In this document: one piece after another, positions 8,620 to 18,032 of the stretch
How positions within the stretch are numbered: position 1 is the first letter of the stretch
Layout of the letters: each line of letters begins with the position of its first letter
Origin: an uncultured Shewanella sp.
GTDB taxonomy: Bacteria > Pseudomonadota > Gammaproteobacteria > Enterobacterales > Shewanellaceae
DNA: 64,000 nucleotides
Direction: 5' to 3'
NCBI GenBank assembly: GCA_947503555.1
Contig: CANNEE010000005.1
Coordinates: 62,001 to 126,000, forward strand
Position numbers and translations under genes: made by a program
The notes under the pieces: generated by a model
What the model was told of the DNA's origin: nothing
The model's input: the letters and a program-made list of their open reading frames with translations, nothing else
Database searches by the model: none

Positions 8620-8890
8620 CTTCCCCATTGAAGTTGCCGAAGGGATTTGAAGAAAATGACGTAGGCTTAGCATGGATGCTAAGTCAATTTTCGGGGTATA
8701 GGGATGTACCATCGAAAATGTTAGTTATTTTCGAGTAAGACCGAGGAAGTACAACTTCGTTGGGGCGGCGAGGGTGATGCAAGAGGGAAAAGCTGTTGTT
8801 TCCCTTTTGCCCCGTGCAGGGTGGAACCCTGCGATTCTCATTCAAGCGCAGCTTGAAAAAATAACCATCAAATGAAGTTTGAAAACAAAA
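8620..8890. repeat. Right arm of the inverted repeat pair flanking the OLD-like gene
   Basis: Read on the minus strand this stretch repeats the blocks of the left arm in the same order: TTGTTTTCAAACTTCATTTGA, TTCAAGCTGCGCTTGAAT, a 24-base block starting AGGGAAACAACAG, GCCGCCCCAACGAAGTTGT and TTCGGCAACTTCAATGGGGA. Between the last two lies a perfect CTTAGCAT/ATGCTAAG hairpin (8667-8684). The sequence between blocks has diverged from the left arm, so the arms are old or under selection only in the blocks. The remainder of 8593-8988 contains no recognisable gene. Confidence 0.85.
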
Positions 8891-8988
8891 CAGACAGTCG
8901 ACTTGCCGACAAGCCCAATCTTCACCATATCTTCTATCAATTTATGTTATAAAATTCACTATATTCATTTACTAAGAGATATTCATAG

Positions 8989-9786
8989 ATGAAAAAGCTC
9001 ACTCTTATTGCGCTAGCACTGTCCTTATCTGCTTGTGTCACCCATAACTCGCCTACAGGAAGGGGGCAAACCTTGCTGTACTCATCGGCACAGATGCAGC
9101 AGATGGGAGGCCAGTCTTTCGAGCAGATGAAAAAAGAACTAAAGGTAAGTAAAGATGTTCAGACCAATCGCTATGTGAGTTGTGTAGCGAAGCATATTAC
9201 CGATGCATTGCCGCAAAAACAGGCCTGGGAAGTGGTGGTGTTTGAATCTGAGCAGGTGAATGCTTTCGCGCTGCCCGGTGGTCATATTGGTGTTTATACT
9301 GGGCTATTAAAAGTGGCTCAAAATGAAGATCAACTGGCTGCGGTAATAGGTCATGAGGTTGCCCATGTATTGGCGCGCCATGGTAATGAGAAGGTTTCTC
9401 GAGCGCAGATGTCAGGTCTGGGTCTTAAGCTTGCTGATCTAGCATTAGGTGCAGGGCAAGTAAGTAATAAGGATCTCTATATGCAAGCCTTAGGTCTAGG
9501 TGTCAATGTTGGTTATGTTTTGCCTTACGGGCGAGAGCAAGAGACCGAAGCAGACATTATGGGCGTCGAGTTGATGGCTAAGGCGGGCTTTAATCCAAAG
9601 GCGAGTGTGGCACTTTGGCATAATATGGCAAAGGCTGGTGGAGCGCAGGGGCCGGAGCTACTTTCTACTCATCCATCCCATGGCAATCGTATTAGTCAGC
9701 TGGAAAAGATGCAGGCTCAAGTTATGCCTCTCTATCAGCAGGCTAACCCAAAAGGCAAACGACTGTGCCAGCGTGAAAAAAACTAA
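8989..9786 (+). CDS. Lipoprotein M48-family zinc metalloprotease
   Basis: A 265-residue protein with a lipoprotein signal peptide (MKKLTLIALALSLSAC; lipobox LSAC, acylated Cys 16). The catalytic HExxH motif reads VIGHEVAHVLARH, and the third zinc ligand is probably the Glu in EQETEADIMGVEL. It resembles the periplasmic, outer-membrane-anchored LoiP/BepA-type M48 peptidases involved in envelope protein quality control, but it lacks a long TPR tail and is closer to LoiP in length. The exact orthology is not certain. It is followed after 110 bp by fklB, another envelope or folding-related gene. Confidence 0.88.
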   Translation: MKKLTLIALALSLSACVTHNSPTGRGQTLLYSSAQMQQMGGQSFEQMKKELKVSKDVQTNRYVSCVAKHITDALPQKQAWEVVVFESEQVNAFALPGGHIGVYTGLLKVAQNEDQLAAVIGHEVAHVLARHGNEKVSRAQMSGLGLKLADLALGAGQVSNKDLYMQALGLGVNVGYVLPYGREQETEADIMGVELMAKAGFNPKASVALWHNMAKAGGAQGPELLSTHPSHGNRISQLEKMQAQVMPLYQQANPKGKRLCQREKN

Positions 9787-9896
9787 CAATGCTAACGGTG
9801 TAAATCAGGATTTAGCTCGTGGTATAACTAGAAGTCAACTGCGGCTGTGTTACAATGCTCAGCGAAAATTCACAGATACAATGAGAGTTATTAACT

Positions 9897-10514
9897 ATGT
9901 CTGACAAGTTCACAACTGTTGAACAGCAAGCGAGCTATGGTGTTGGTCGCCAACTAGGTGAGCAATTAGCTGCAAATTCTTTTGAAGGTCTTGAAGTTTC
10001 TGCTGTTCAAGCAGGCCTTGCAGATGCATTTGAAGGTAAAGAAAGCCAAGTTTCAATGGAAGATCTGCAAGCTGCATTTGGTGTGATTAGCCAGCGTCTA
10101 CAAAAAGCTCAAGAAGAAGCTGCTGCTGAAGCAACTGCTGAAGGCGAAGCTTTCCTTGCGAAAAATGCTGAGCGTGAAGAAGTGACTGTTACTGAGTCTG
10201 GTCTTCAATATGAAGTACTAGTACAAGGCGAAGGTGAGAAGCCTACTTATGAGTCTACTGTACGTACTCACTATCACGGCACTTTCATCAATGGTGAAGT
10301 ATTCGACAGTTCTGTTACCCGTGGTCAGCCTGCTGAGTTCCCAGTATCTGGCGTGATTGCAGGTTGGACTGAAGCACTTCAGTTAATGCCTGTTGGTACT
10401 AAGCTTAAGCTATATGTTCCACACCACCTAGCATATGGTGAGCGTGGCGCGGGTGCTGCTATCCCACCATATTCTGCTTTAGTATTTGAAGTTGAGCTGT
10501 TAGATATTCTTTAA
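9897..10514 (+). CDS. fklB: FKBP-type peptidyl-prolyl isomerase FklB
   Basis: Catalyses cis-trans isomerisation of Xaa-Pro bonds. Length is 205 residues. The N-terminal part (1-85) is the helical dimerisation domain of the FkpA/FklB group, starting with TTVEQQASYGVGRQLGEQLA. The C-terminal FKBP domain shows VRTHYHGTFINGEVFDSS, VIAGWTEALQLMPVGTKLKL and YGERGAGAAIPPYSALVFEV. No signal peptide is seen, so it is cytosolic, like E. coli FklB rather than FkpA. It ends in a strong terminator before dapB. Confidence 0.93.
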   Translation: MSDKFTTVEQQASYGVGRQLGEQLAANSFEGLEVSAVQAGLADAFEGKESQVSMEDLQAAFGVISQRLQKAQEEAAAEATAEGEAFLAKNAEREEVTVTESGLQYEVLVQGEGEKPTYESTVRTHYHGTFINGEVFDSSVTRGQPAEFPVSGVIAGWTEALQLMPVGTKLKLYVPHHLAYGERGAGAAIPPYSALVFEVELLDIL

Positions 10515-10524
10515 TAGCAAAATG

Positions 10525-10557
10525 AAATCGCTTGAGTTTACTCAGGCGATTTTTTTA
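10525..10557 (+). terminator. Rho-independent terminator of fklB
   Basis: A 12-bp stem, AAATCGCTTGAG (10525-10536) with CTCAGGCGATTT (10541-10552) including one T-G pair, TTTA loop, followed by a T-run. Confidence 0.92.
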
Positions 10558-10597
10558 TCTGGCGTGAGTCAGAAAGTCTGTTAATTGATAAAAATGA

Positions 10598-11422
<825 letters not shown>

Positions 11423-11491
11423 CTAATCTAAAAATCAAAAACAGTATCCTATTTTAAAATTAATTGGGTTTAATTATTCCTTATAAACCCC

Positions 11492-11551
11492 ATGGATACT
11501 GAGCTAAAAGCCTATTGCAATAGGGAATTTATGGGTTTTTACCCTTTATAA
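11492..11551 (+). CDS. Candidate 19-residue leader peptide before carAB
   Basis: ATG at 11492 opens a 19-codon frame ending in TAA at 11549-11551, only three bases before the terminator stem that precedes carAB. Its second half reads EFMGFYPL, encoded by a T-rich tract (GGTTTTTACCCTTTA). Known parallel: the E. coli pyrBI leader peptide also passes through a T-rich region just before the attenuator, where RNA polymerase pauses when UTP is low. No strong Shine-Dalgarno is visible upstream (CTTATAAACCCC), so translation is unproven. It does not appear to be rich in Arg codons (one AGG). Confidence 0.4.
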   Translation: MDTELKAYCNREFMGFYPL

Positions 11552-11554
11552 ATT

Positions 11555-11582
11555 AAAACCACCATCAAGGTGGTTTTTTTTC
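11555..11582 (+). terminator. Terminator (candidate attenuator) upstream of carAB
   Basis: AAAACCACC (11555-11563) pairs with GGTGGTTTT (11569-11577) around ATCAA, followed by a T-run to about 11581. It lies 150 bp before carA and after dapB. It may end dapB, act as a conditional attenuator for carAB, or both. Upstream, GGGTTTA (11466-11472) can pair with TAAACCC (11484-11490), and AATTTAT (11526-11532) with ATAAATT (11548-11554), giving alternative folds. Confidence 0.85.
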
Positions 11583-11731
11583 ATGTTAACTTGCTAGGTA
11601 TAGACGGATTCAAAGAATAAATGTAGACTTATTGGAATTTGTCAAAATTTCGTGTTTTTGCGGAAGTTGGTATTTTAAATAGAACTAAAAAACTTTAAAT
11701 TTTAATGGCTTGACTCTTTTCGGAGGTCGTG

Positions 11732-12877
11732 TTGACAAAGTCTGCCCTACTCGTACTTGAAGATGGAAGCGTTTTTTCTGGCACTGCAATCGGTGCTGAT
11801 GGCATAGCCGTCGGAGAAGTCGTTTTTAACACTTCTATGACTGGCTATCAAGAAATATTAACTGATCCATCCTACTCTCGCCAAATGGTGACATTAACTT
11901 ATCCCCATATTGGTAATACTGGCACTAATGATGAAGATACTGAATCCGCTGCGGTTCATGCATGTGGACTTATCATTCGAGATCTTCCCCTCATTGCTAG
12001 TAACTTCCGTAACCAAGAATCCTTAAGTGATTACCTCAAGGCTAACAAGGTTGTTGGCATAGCCGATATCGATACCCGCAGATTAACCCGTATTTTAAGG
12101 GAAAAAGGGGCGCAAGCTGGCTGTATTATGGCTGGCGATATCGACAATGCTAAAGCTCTTGAGCAGGCGAAAGCCTTCCCGGGATTAAAGGGAATGGATT
12201 TGGCTAAAGAGGTGACAACTGAGCAAAGCTATCAATGGCGTAAAGCAAGCTGGCGTTTAGTGGGCGGTTTGCCTGAAGATACGCCGGCGGAAGACCTTAA
12301 GTTTAAGGTTGTAGCCTATGACTATGGGGTTAAGCGTAATATTTTACGTATGCTGGTGGACAGAGGTTGTGATGTCACTGTTGTGCCAGCAAAGACGCCT
12401 GCAAGTGAAGTCCTATCGATGAATCCAGATGGTATTTTTCTCTCAAATGGCCCAGGCGACCCTGAGCCTTGTGATTATGCTATCGAAGCGATTGGCGAAA
12501 TTCTTAAGACTAATATTCCTGTGTTCGGCATCTGTTTAGGCCACCAACTGTTAGCGCTTGCCAGTGGTGCCAAAACCATGAAGATGAAGTTTGGTCACCA
12601 TGGTGCCAATCACCCTGTTAGTGATATTGAAAAAGGCACTGTGATGATCACCAGCCAGAACCATGGTTTTGCTGCTGATGAGGCCAGTTTGCCTGCCAAC
12701 ATTAAGGTGACTCACAAGTCACTGTTTGATGGCTCACTTCAGGGGATTCATCTGACAGATAAGCCGGCCTTTAGTTTCCAAGGTCACCCAGAAGCTAGCC
12801 CAGGTCCACATGACTGTGCACCGCTATTCGATCACTTTATCGAGTTGATTGAGCAATATCGTCAAACCGCTAAATAA
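11732..12877 (+). CDS. carA: Carbamoyl-phosphate synthetase small subunit CarA
   Basis: Glutaminase subunit: hydrolyses glutamine and channels ammonia to CarB for carbamoyl phosphate, the precursor of arginine and pyrimidines. The 381-residue product has the triad-type class I amidotransferase domain, with nucleophile Cys in [16 protein letters not shown] and His/Glu in [11 protein letters not shown]. The start is set at TTG 11732 ([11 protein letters not shown]), aligning with E. coli CarA ([12 protein letters not shown]) and spaced five bases from GGAGG; a GTG three bases earlier is the alternative. It forms an operon with carB 26 bp downstream. Confidence 0.97.
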   Translation: MTKSALLVLEDGSVFSGTAIGADGIAVGEVVFNTSMTGYQEILTDPSYSRQMVTLTYPHIGNTGTNDEDTESAAVHACGLIIRDLPLIASNFRNQESLSDYLKANKVVGIADIDTRRLTRILREKGAQAGCIMAGDIDNAKALEQAKAFPGLKGMDLAKEVTTEQSYQWRKASWRLVGGLPEDTPAEDLKFKVVAYDYGVKRNILRMLVDRGCDVTVVPAKTPASEVLSMNPDGIFLSNGPGDPEPCDYAIEAIGEILKTNIPVFGICLGHQLLALASGAKTMKMKFGHHGANHPVSDIEKGTVMITSQNHGFAADEASLPANIKVTHKSLFDGSLQGIHLTDKPAFSFQGHPEASPGPHDCAPLFDHFIELIEQYRQTAK

Positions 12878-12903
12878 TCAGTGTCTGGGAGAATAGAAGA
12901 GCG

Positions 12904-15900
12904 ATGCCAAAACGTACAGATATAAAGAGTATTCTAATCCTAGGTGCTGGCCCAATTGTCATTGGCCAAGCCTGTGAGTTTGATTACTCAGGTGCCCAAG
13001 CTTGTAAGGCACTGAGAGAAGAAGGTTATCGAGTTATTCTGGTTAACTCTAACCCTGCAACCATAATGACAGATCCTGAAATGGCCGATGCGACTTATAT
13101 CGAGCCTATTCACTGGGAAGTAGTACGCAACATTATTGCGAAAGAGCGCCCCGATGCGATTTTGCCTACCATGGGTGGCCAGACTGCGCTGAACTGTGCG
13201 CTAGAGCTAGAAGCAAAAGGGGTGCTTGCCGAGTTTAACGTCGATATGATCGGCGCTACAGCCGATGCCATCGATAAGGCTGAAGATAGAAGTCGTTTCG
13301 ATGTGGCAATGAAGAAAATTGGCCTAGAGTGTCCTCGAGCTGGTATTGCCCATAGCATGGATGAGGCCAACGAGGTACTAGACCAAGTCGGCTTCCCTTG
13401 TATTATTCGCCCTTCATTTACCATGGGTGGAAGTGGCGGCGGTATCGCCTATAACCGTGAAGAGTTTGAAGAGATCTGCTCGCGTGGTTTAGAGCTGTCT
13501 CCGACCAAAGAGCTGCTGATCGATGAGTCGCTTATCGGTTGGAAAGAGTATGAGATGGAAGTGGTTCGCGATAGAAACGATAACTGTATTATCGTCTGCT
13601 CTATCGAGAACTTTGACCCTATGGGTGTACACACAGGTGACTCAATTACGGTTGCTCCTGCGCAAACCCTAACCGATAAAGAATATCAACTGATGCGTAA
13701 CGCCTCTATGGCGGTACTGCGTGAAATCGGTGTTGAAACGGGTGGCTCTAACGTACAGTTTGGTATTAATCCTAAAGATGGCCGCATGGTGATTATTGAG
13801 ATGAACCCTAGGGTATCTCGCTCATCGGCATTGGCGTCTAAGGCTACGGGTTTCCCAATCGCTAAGATTGCCGCCAAGCTGGCTGTCGGCTTTACCCTTG
13901 ATGAGCTTAGTAACGATATTACTGGTGGCTTAACCCCTGCGTCATTTGAGCCTGCCATCGATTATGTTGTCACTAAGGTGCCAAGATTTAACTTTGAGAA
14001 GTTTGCAGGCTCTAACGACCGCTTAACCACTCAGATGAAGTCTGTGGGTGAGGTGATGGCAATCGGCCGTACTTTCCAAGAGTCACTGCAAAAAGCACTG
14101 CGCGGACTTGAAGTGGGTAAGCAAGGGCTCGATCCTGAGGTGAATCTCGATGACGCTGATTCGCTATCGCGTATTCGTCACGAACTGAAAGAGCCAGGTG
14201 CTGAGCGTATCTGGTACATTGCCGATGCGATGCGTGCTGGCATGTCGGTAGAGGGCATTTTCCGCCTAACTAATATTGACCCTTGGTTCCTAGTCCAGCT
14301 TGAAGATCTGATTAAGCAGGAAACCAAAGTCAGTGATGCAGGGCTTTCTGGCCTTGATGAGAGCTTCCTTTATCAGCTTAAGCGTAAAGGTTTCTCCGAT
14401 GCTCGTCTCGCAGAGCTGCTTGGTGTGTCAGAAGCTGAAGTGCGTAAGCTGCGTCATAAGCATGAGATTTTCCCTGTTTATAAGCGTGTTGATACCTGTG
14501 CGGCTGAGTTCTCAACTGATACTGCTTATATGTACTCAACCTATGAGGAAGAGTGCGAGGCAAATCCAAGCGACAAAGAAAAGATCATGGTGTTAGGCGG
14601 TGGTCCAAACCGTATCGGTCAAGGTATCGAGTTTGACTATTGCTGTGTTCATGCAGCACTAGCACTGCGCGAAGATGGTTATGAAACCATTATGGTTAAC
14701 TGTAACCCTGAGACAGTGTCCACCGACTATGATACTTCAGACAGACTCTATTTTGAGCCAGTGACCTTTGAAGATGTGCTAGAGATCGTCAGAGTCGAGC
14801 AGCCTAAAGGTGTGATTGTGCAATATGGTGGCCAAACGCCACTGAAACTTGCTCGAGCACTCGAAGCTGCTGGTGTACCAATTATTGGTACTACGCCAGA
14901 TGCTATTGATAGAGCTGAAGATAGAGAGCGCTTCCAGCAGGCGATTGAGCGCCTTGGTATGAAACAGCCTGAAAACGATACTGTTACTACGGTTGAAGGT
15001 GCTGTTATTGCTGCCGAACGTATCGGTTATCCGCTGGTGGTACGCCCATCCTATGTACTTGGTGGCCGCGCGATGGAGATTGTTTATGATGAGAACGATC
15101 TACGCCGTTACTTCAACGAAGCGGTAAGTGTTTCCAATGCCTCTCCTGTTCTATTAGATCACTTCCTTGATGATGCTATCGAAGTGGATATCGATGCAGT
15201 ATGTGATGGTACTCACGTGGTGGTGGGCTCTATCATGGAACACATTGAGCAAGCAGGTGTTCACTCTGGTGACTCGGGATGTTCTTTGCCGCCTTACACC
15301 CTAAGCAAGGCAATTCAGGATGAGATGCGTGAGCAGGTGCGTAAGCTTGCCATGGAGCTAGGTGTGGTTGGCCTAATGAACGTGCAATTTGCGGTTAAAG
15401 ATAGCCAAATCTATATGATTGAGGTGAACCCAAGAGCTGCGCGTACCGTGCCTTTTGTATCTAAGGCAACAGGTGTTCCACTGGCCAAGATCGCTGCGCG
15501 TGTGATGGCTGGGCAAACTCTTGAGTCTCAGAACTTTACTCAAGAGGTGATCCCGCCTTTCTATTCAGTGAAAGAGGTTGTGCTACCGTTTAACAAGTTC
15601 CCTGGTGTTGACCCACTACTTGGGCCTGAGATGCGCTCAACTGGTGAAGTGATGGGCGTTGGTGATACCTTTGCCGAAGCCTATGCTAAGGCTCAGCTTG
15701 GTGCGACCGCCGAGGTGCCTAAATCGGGTCGCGCATTATTGAGTGTGCGTAACAGCGATAAGAAGCGAGTGGCAGATCTTGCTGCTAAGCTGATTGAGCT
15801 TGGCTATGAGATAGATGCTACCCATGGTACTGCGGTAGTCCTTGGGGAAGCCGGCATTAATCCGCGTCTGGTTAACAAGGTACACGAAGGGCGTCCACAT

Positions 15901-16125
15901 ATTCTTGATAGAATCAAGAACGGTGAATATACCTATATCGTTAATACTACCGAGGGACGTCAGGCGATTGAAGACTCGCGCCAGTTACGCCGCGGAGCAT
16001 TGCGTTATAAGGTGAACTATACGACGACCATGAATGCCGCCTTTGCTACTTGTATGGCCCATGCCGCTGACGATAGAACTAAAGTGACCTCAGTACAAGA
16101 GCTACATGAGCGAGTGCAAGGTTAA
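12904..16125 (+). CDS. carB: Carbamoyl-phosphate synthetase large subunit CarB
   Basis: The synthetase subunit, 1073 residues as in E. coli. It consists of two homologous ATP-grasp halves: the N-terminal carboxy-phosphate domain ([19 protein letters not shown] near the start) and the C-terminal carbamoyl-phosphate domain ([20 protein letters not shown] near residue 560). An MGS-like allosteric domain follows from about residue 935, which binds UMP or ornithine in E. coli. ATP-grasp metal-binding segments [13 protein letters not shown] and [13 protein letters not shown] are present. It ends in a strong terminator. Several long antisense frames are shadows. Confidence 0.98.
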   Translation: MPKRTDIKSILILGAGPIVIGQACEFDYSGAQACKALREEGYRVILVNSNPATIMTDPEMADATYIEPIHWEVVRNIIAKERPDAILPTMGGQTALNCALELEAKGVLAEFNVDMIGATADAIDKAEDRSRFDVAMKKIGLECPRAGIAHSMDEANEVLDQVGFPCIIRPSFTMGGSGGGIAYNREEFEEICSRGLELSPTKELLIDESLIGWKEYEMEVVRDRNDNCIIVCSIENFDPMGVHTGDSITVAPAQTLTDKEYQLMRNASMAVLREIGVETGGSNVQFGINPKDGRMVIIEMNPRVSRSSALASKATGFPIAKIAAKLAVGFTLDELSNDITGGLTPASFEPAIDYVVTKVPRFNFEKFAGSNDRLTTQMKSVGEVMAIGRTFQESLQKALRGLEVGKQGLDPEVNLDDADSLSRIRHELKEPGAERIWYIADAMRAGMSVEGIFRLTNIDPWFLVQLEDLIKQETKVSDAGLSGLDESFLYQLKRKGFSDARLAELLGVSEAEVRKLRHKHEIFPVYKRVDTCAAEFSTDTAYMYSTYEEECEANPSDKEKIMVLGGGPNRIGQGIEFDYCCVHAALALREDGYETIMVNCNPETVSTDYDTSDRLYFEPVTFEDVLEIVRVEQPKGVIVQYGGQTPLKLARALEAAGVPIIGTTPDAIDRAEDRERFQQAIERLGMKQPENDTVTTVEGAVIAAERIGYPLVVRPSYVLGGRAMEIVYDENDLRRYFNEAVSVSNASPVLLDHFLDDAIEVDIDAVCDGTHVVVGSIMEHIEQAGVHSGDSGCSLPPYTLSKAIQDEMREQVRKLAMELGVVGLMNVQFAVKDSQIYMIEVNPRAARTVPFVSKATGVPLAKIAARVMAGQTLESQNFTQEVIPPFYSVKEVVLPFNKFPGVDPLLGPEMRSTGEVMGVGDTFAEAYAKAQLGATAEVPKSGRALLSVRNSDKKRVADLAAKLIELGYEIDATHGTAVVLGEAGINPRLVNKVHEGRPHILDRIKNGEYTYIVNTTEGRQAIEDSRQLRRGALRYKVNYTTTMNAAFATCMAHAADDRTKVTSVQELHERVQG

Positions 16126-16147
16126 TTAGTTAAATTATTGAAACACT

Positions 16148-16173
16148 AAAGGGCTGCATCGGCAGCCCTTTTT
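16148..16173 (+). terminator. Rho-independent terminator of carAB
   Basis: AAAGGGCTGC (16148-16157) pairs with GCAGCCCTTT (16162-16171), loop ATCG, then T-rich sequence. Confidence 0.93.
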
Positions 16174-16280
16174 GTTGTCGGTTTATTAAGGCGCACATTA
16201 GTTAATGTGTGACCCTAGTAGTTTTAGTGAGAAATAGTAATTAAGTTTTTTTACTTAGCACCTAGCAACAATGACTCGCC

Positions 16281-16309
16281 TTGAGTTAAGCTGTTAGGTC
16301 TAGTTTAGA
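16281..16309 (+). promoter_or_regulatory. Candidate sigma-70 promoter of greA
   Basis: TTGAGT (16281-16286), 17-base spacer, TTTAGA (16304-16309). The predicted start near 16316 falls just at the first base of a GGGCG/CGCCC hairpin, which supports the call. Strength is only moderate by consensus. Confidence 0.5.
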
Positions 16310-16315
16310 TTGCGA

Positions 16316-16388
16316 AGGGCGAAGTTACGCCCAAGTTGTGCAGAATTGACTGATATCGATGGTGCATAAGCCGTCGATATTTTGTTTT
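16316..16388 (+). ncRNA. Candidate GraL-like small RNA from the greA leader
   Basis: Between the candidate promoter and greA lie a 5' hairpin, GGGCG (16317-16321) with CGCCC (16328-16332), and a second hairpin, ATATCGATGG (16353-16362) with CCGTCGATAT (16371-16380) including one wobble pair, followed directly by TTTGTTTTG. A transcript of about 70 nt would therefore end before greA. In E. coli the greA leader contains a terminator that produces the GraL small RNAs; the layout here is the same, though sequence homology to GraL was not tested. Confidence 0.5.
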
Positions 16389-16408
16389 GAAGGAGACATA
16401 AGAAGGCT

Positions 16409-16885
16409 ATGAATAAGGTTCCTATGACAGTTGTGGGTGCAGAGCAACTGCGTCAAGAGTTAGAAGTTCTTAAATTTGACCGCCGTCCTAAGATTTCAGA
16501 TGCAATTGCGGCAGCAAGGGAGCTTGGGGATCTTAAAGAAAACGCCGAGTATCACGCTGCTCGTGAAGAGCAAGGCTTATGTGAAGCGCGTATTCGTGAT
16601 ATCGAAGGTAAGCTTTCCAATGCGCAGATTATCGACGTGACTAAGATGGAAAATACGGGTCGCATTATTTTTGGTACCACAGTGACGATTCTAAATATCG
16701 ATACCGATCAGGAAGTGACCTACCGTATCGTGGGTGATGATGAAGCTAATATTAAAGAGAACCTGATCTCTGTTAACTCTCCTATCGCTAGAGGTTTAAT
16801 CGGTAAGAACCTAGACGATGAAGTGACGATTCAGACACCGGGTGGCGATACTGATTTTGAAATCGTAGCTGTAGAATATATTTAA
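16409..16885 (+). CDS. greA: Transcript cleavage factor GreA
   Basis: Enters the RNA polymerase secondary channel and stimulates cleavage of backtracked RNA. The 158-residue protein has the N-terminal coiled coil with the catalytic acidic tip ([20 protein letters not shown]) and the C-terminal FKBP-like domain ([20 protein letters not shown]). The ATG at 16409 follows AAGGAGA. It is probably controlled by the leader terminator described just upstream. It ends in a bidirectional terminator shared with yhbY. Confidence 0.97.
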   Translation: MNKVPMTVVGAEQLRQELEVLKFDRRPKISDAIAAARELGDLKENAEYHAAREEQGLCEARIRDIEGKLSNAQIIDVTKMENTGRIIFGTTVTILNIDTDQEVTYRIVGDDEANIKENLISVNSPIARGLIGKNLDDEVTIQTPGGDTDFEIVAVEYI

Positions 16886-16903
16886 GACTTTCGTCTTAAG
16901 TGC

Positions 16904-16933
16904 TAAAAAGCCGCTATTATTAGCGGCTTTTTT
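16904..16933. terminator. Bidirectional terminator between greA and yhbY
   Basis: AAAAAGCCGCTA pairs with TAGCGGCTTTTT around an ATTAT-type loop, with A-run and T-run on the two sides. A second small hairpin (TTAAGAC/GTCTTAA, 16882-16899) overlaps the greA stop. Confidence 0.92.
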
Positions 16934-16968
16934 GTTATGCAGCAGATTTGAAATCTTTACTTAAGTGC

Positions 16969-17268
16969 TTACTTAGCTCTTGGAATGGCGATTTTCATCT
17001 CTTCTGATTGACGAAATAGTACTAACACGTGACCGATAAGCTGTACTTTTACAGCTTTAGTTTCACGCACAATGGCGTCAACGATTGCATTTTTTAGCTC
17101 TCTGTCTCCAGAAGCTACTTTCACTTTAATGAGTTCATGGTGGGAAAGTGCATTATCAATTTCCGCCAGTACACCTTCAGTCAGGCCATTGGCACCAAGC
17201 AGCACGATAGGCTTTAAGTCATGCGCTAGCGATTTCAAGTGCTGTTTTTGTTTGGTTGTTAAGTTCAT
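16969..17268 (-). CDS. yhbY: CRM-domain RNA-binding protein YhbY
   Basis: A 99-residue protein that is one CRS1-YhbY (CRM) domain. In E. coli it associates with the pre-50S ribosomal subunit. The family signature is clear: LTTKQKQHLKSLAHDLKPIV, the GANGLTEGVLAEIDNALSHH segment, HELIKVKV, and the C-terminal QLIGHVLVLFRQS. The gene is convergent with greA and divergent from rlmE, the conserved arrangement in gammaproteobacteria. Confidence 0.95.
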   Translation of the reverse strand: MNLTTKQKQHLKSLAHDLKPIVLLGANGLTEGVLAEIDNALSHHELIKVKVASGDRELKNAIVDAIVRETKAVKVQLIGHVLVLFRQSEEMKIAIPRAK

Positions 17269-17358
17269 TTATACCAACTTTTGCTGAGTTACTGTTGAAA
17301 AGCCGTTATTCTACCCTTATATAAGCCTTGTGTAACTCTGATTTATTGCGGATTTTGA

Positions 17359-17988
17359 ATGTCAGCTAAAAAACGTACAGCCAGTTCGACGCGTTGGATG
17401 CAAGAACACTTTGATGATCATTATGTTAAACTCGCTCAAAAAAGAGGTTTGCGTTCTCGCGCTGCTTTCAAACTTGAGGAAATTCAGCAAAAGGATAAAT
17501 TAATTCGCTCAGGCATGACTGTGGTGGATTTAGGTGCCGCTCCAGGTGGTTGGTCGCAAGTGGCGGCGAAGCTCGTTGGAGAGAAAGGTAAAGTGATAGC
17601 TTGCGACATTTTACCTATGGAACCTATGGCCGGTGTTGATTTTCTGCAAGGGGATTTTCGTGAAGATCAAGTACTCGATGCGTTGCTAACCCGAGTCGGG
17701 GACGCTAAGGTAGATGTAGTACTGTCAGATATGGCGCCTAATATGAGTGGTACCAGTGGTGCCGATCAACCTAGGGCCATGTATTTAGTCGAGTTAGCGC
17801 TCGATATGTGTCACCAAGTCTTGGCGCCTAATGGTAGTTTTGCCGTTAAGGTCTTTCAGGGGGAGGGCTTTGACGAGTATATGAAAGCAGTCCGTCAGGC
17901 ATTTAAGACAGTGAAAACGCGTAAACCAGATTCTTCGAGAGCACGCTCTCGAGAAGTCTATCTTGTGGCGACAGGATATAAGTTGTAG
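17359..17988 (+). CDS. rlmE: 23S rRNA 2'-O-ribose methyltransferase RlmE (FtsJ/RrmJ)
   Basis: Methylates the ribose of U2552 (E. coli numbering) in the 50S subunit using SAM. The 209-residue product has the Rossmann methyltransferase fold with motif [16 protein letters not shown]. The K-D-K-E type catalytic residues are in [31 protein letters not shown] and [10 protein letters not shown]. It lies 44 bp upstream of the ftsH start; in E. coli the homologue is heat-induced with ftsH. Confidence 0.97.
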   Translation: MSAKKRTASSTRWMQEHFDDHYVKLAQKRGLRSRAAFKLEEIQQKDKLIRSGMTVVDLGAAPGGWSQVAAKLVGEKGKVIACDILPMEPMAGVDFLQGDFREDQVLDALLTRVGDAKVDVVLSDMAPNMSGTSGADQPRAMYLVELALDMCHQVLAPNGSFAVKVFQGEGFDEYMKAVRQAFKTVKTRKPDSSRARSREVYLVATGYKL

Positions 17989-18032
17989 TACCCTAACGTT
18001 AATAATCGCAAGACTTTATGAGGTCTAGTAAT

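Larger units (their letters stand above)
6286..8890. mobile_element. Candidate cargo cassette: OLD-like gene between inverted hairpin arms
   Basis: A single accessory gene sits between mirrored arms of about 336 and 271 bp, inserted between the dnaKJ terminator and the M48 protease gene in otherwise core gene order. No transposase or recombinase is encoded inside. If mobile, it would need an enzyme supplied from elsewhere, for example a REP-associated tyrosine transposase that recognises hairpins. Mobility is inference; the arms and their symmetry are seen directly. Exact ends are not defined because I cannot see a target-site duplication. Confidence 0.55.

Noticed and set aside
14333-14596. 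Alternative frames inside carB on both strands
   Set aside because: The carB frame is complete and conserved; these overlapping frames have no independent support.
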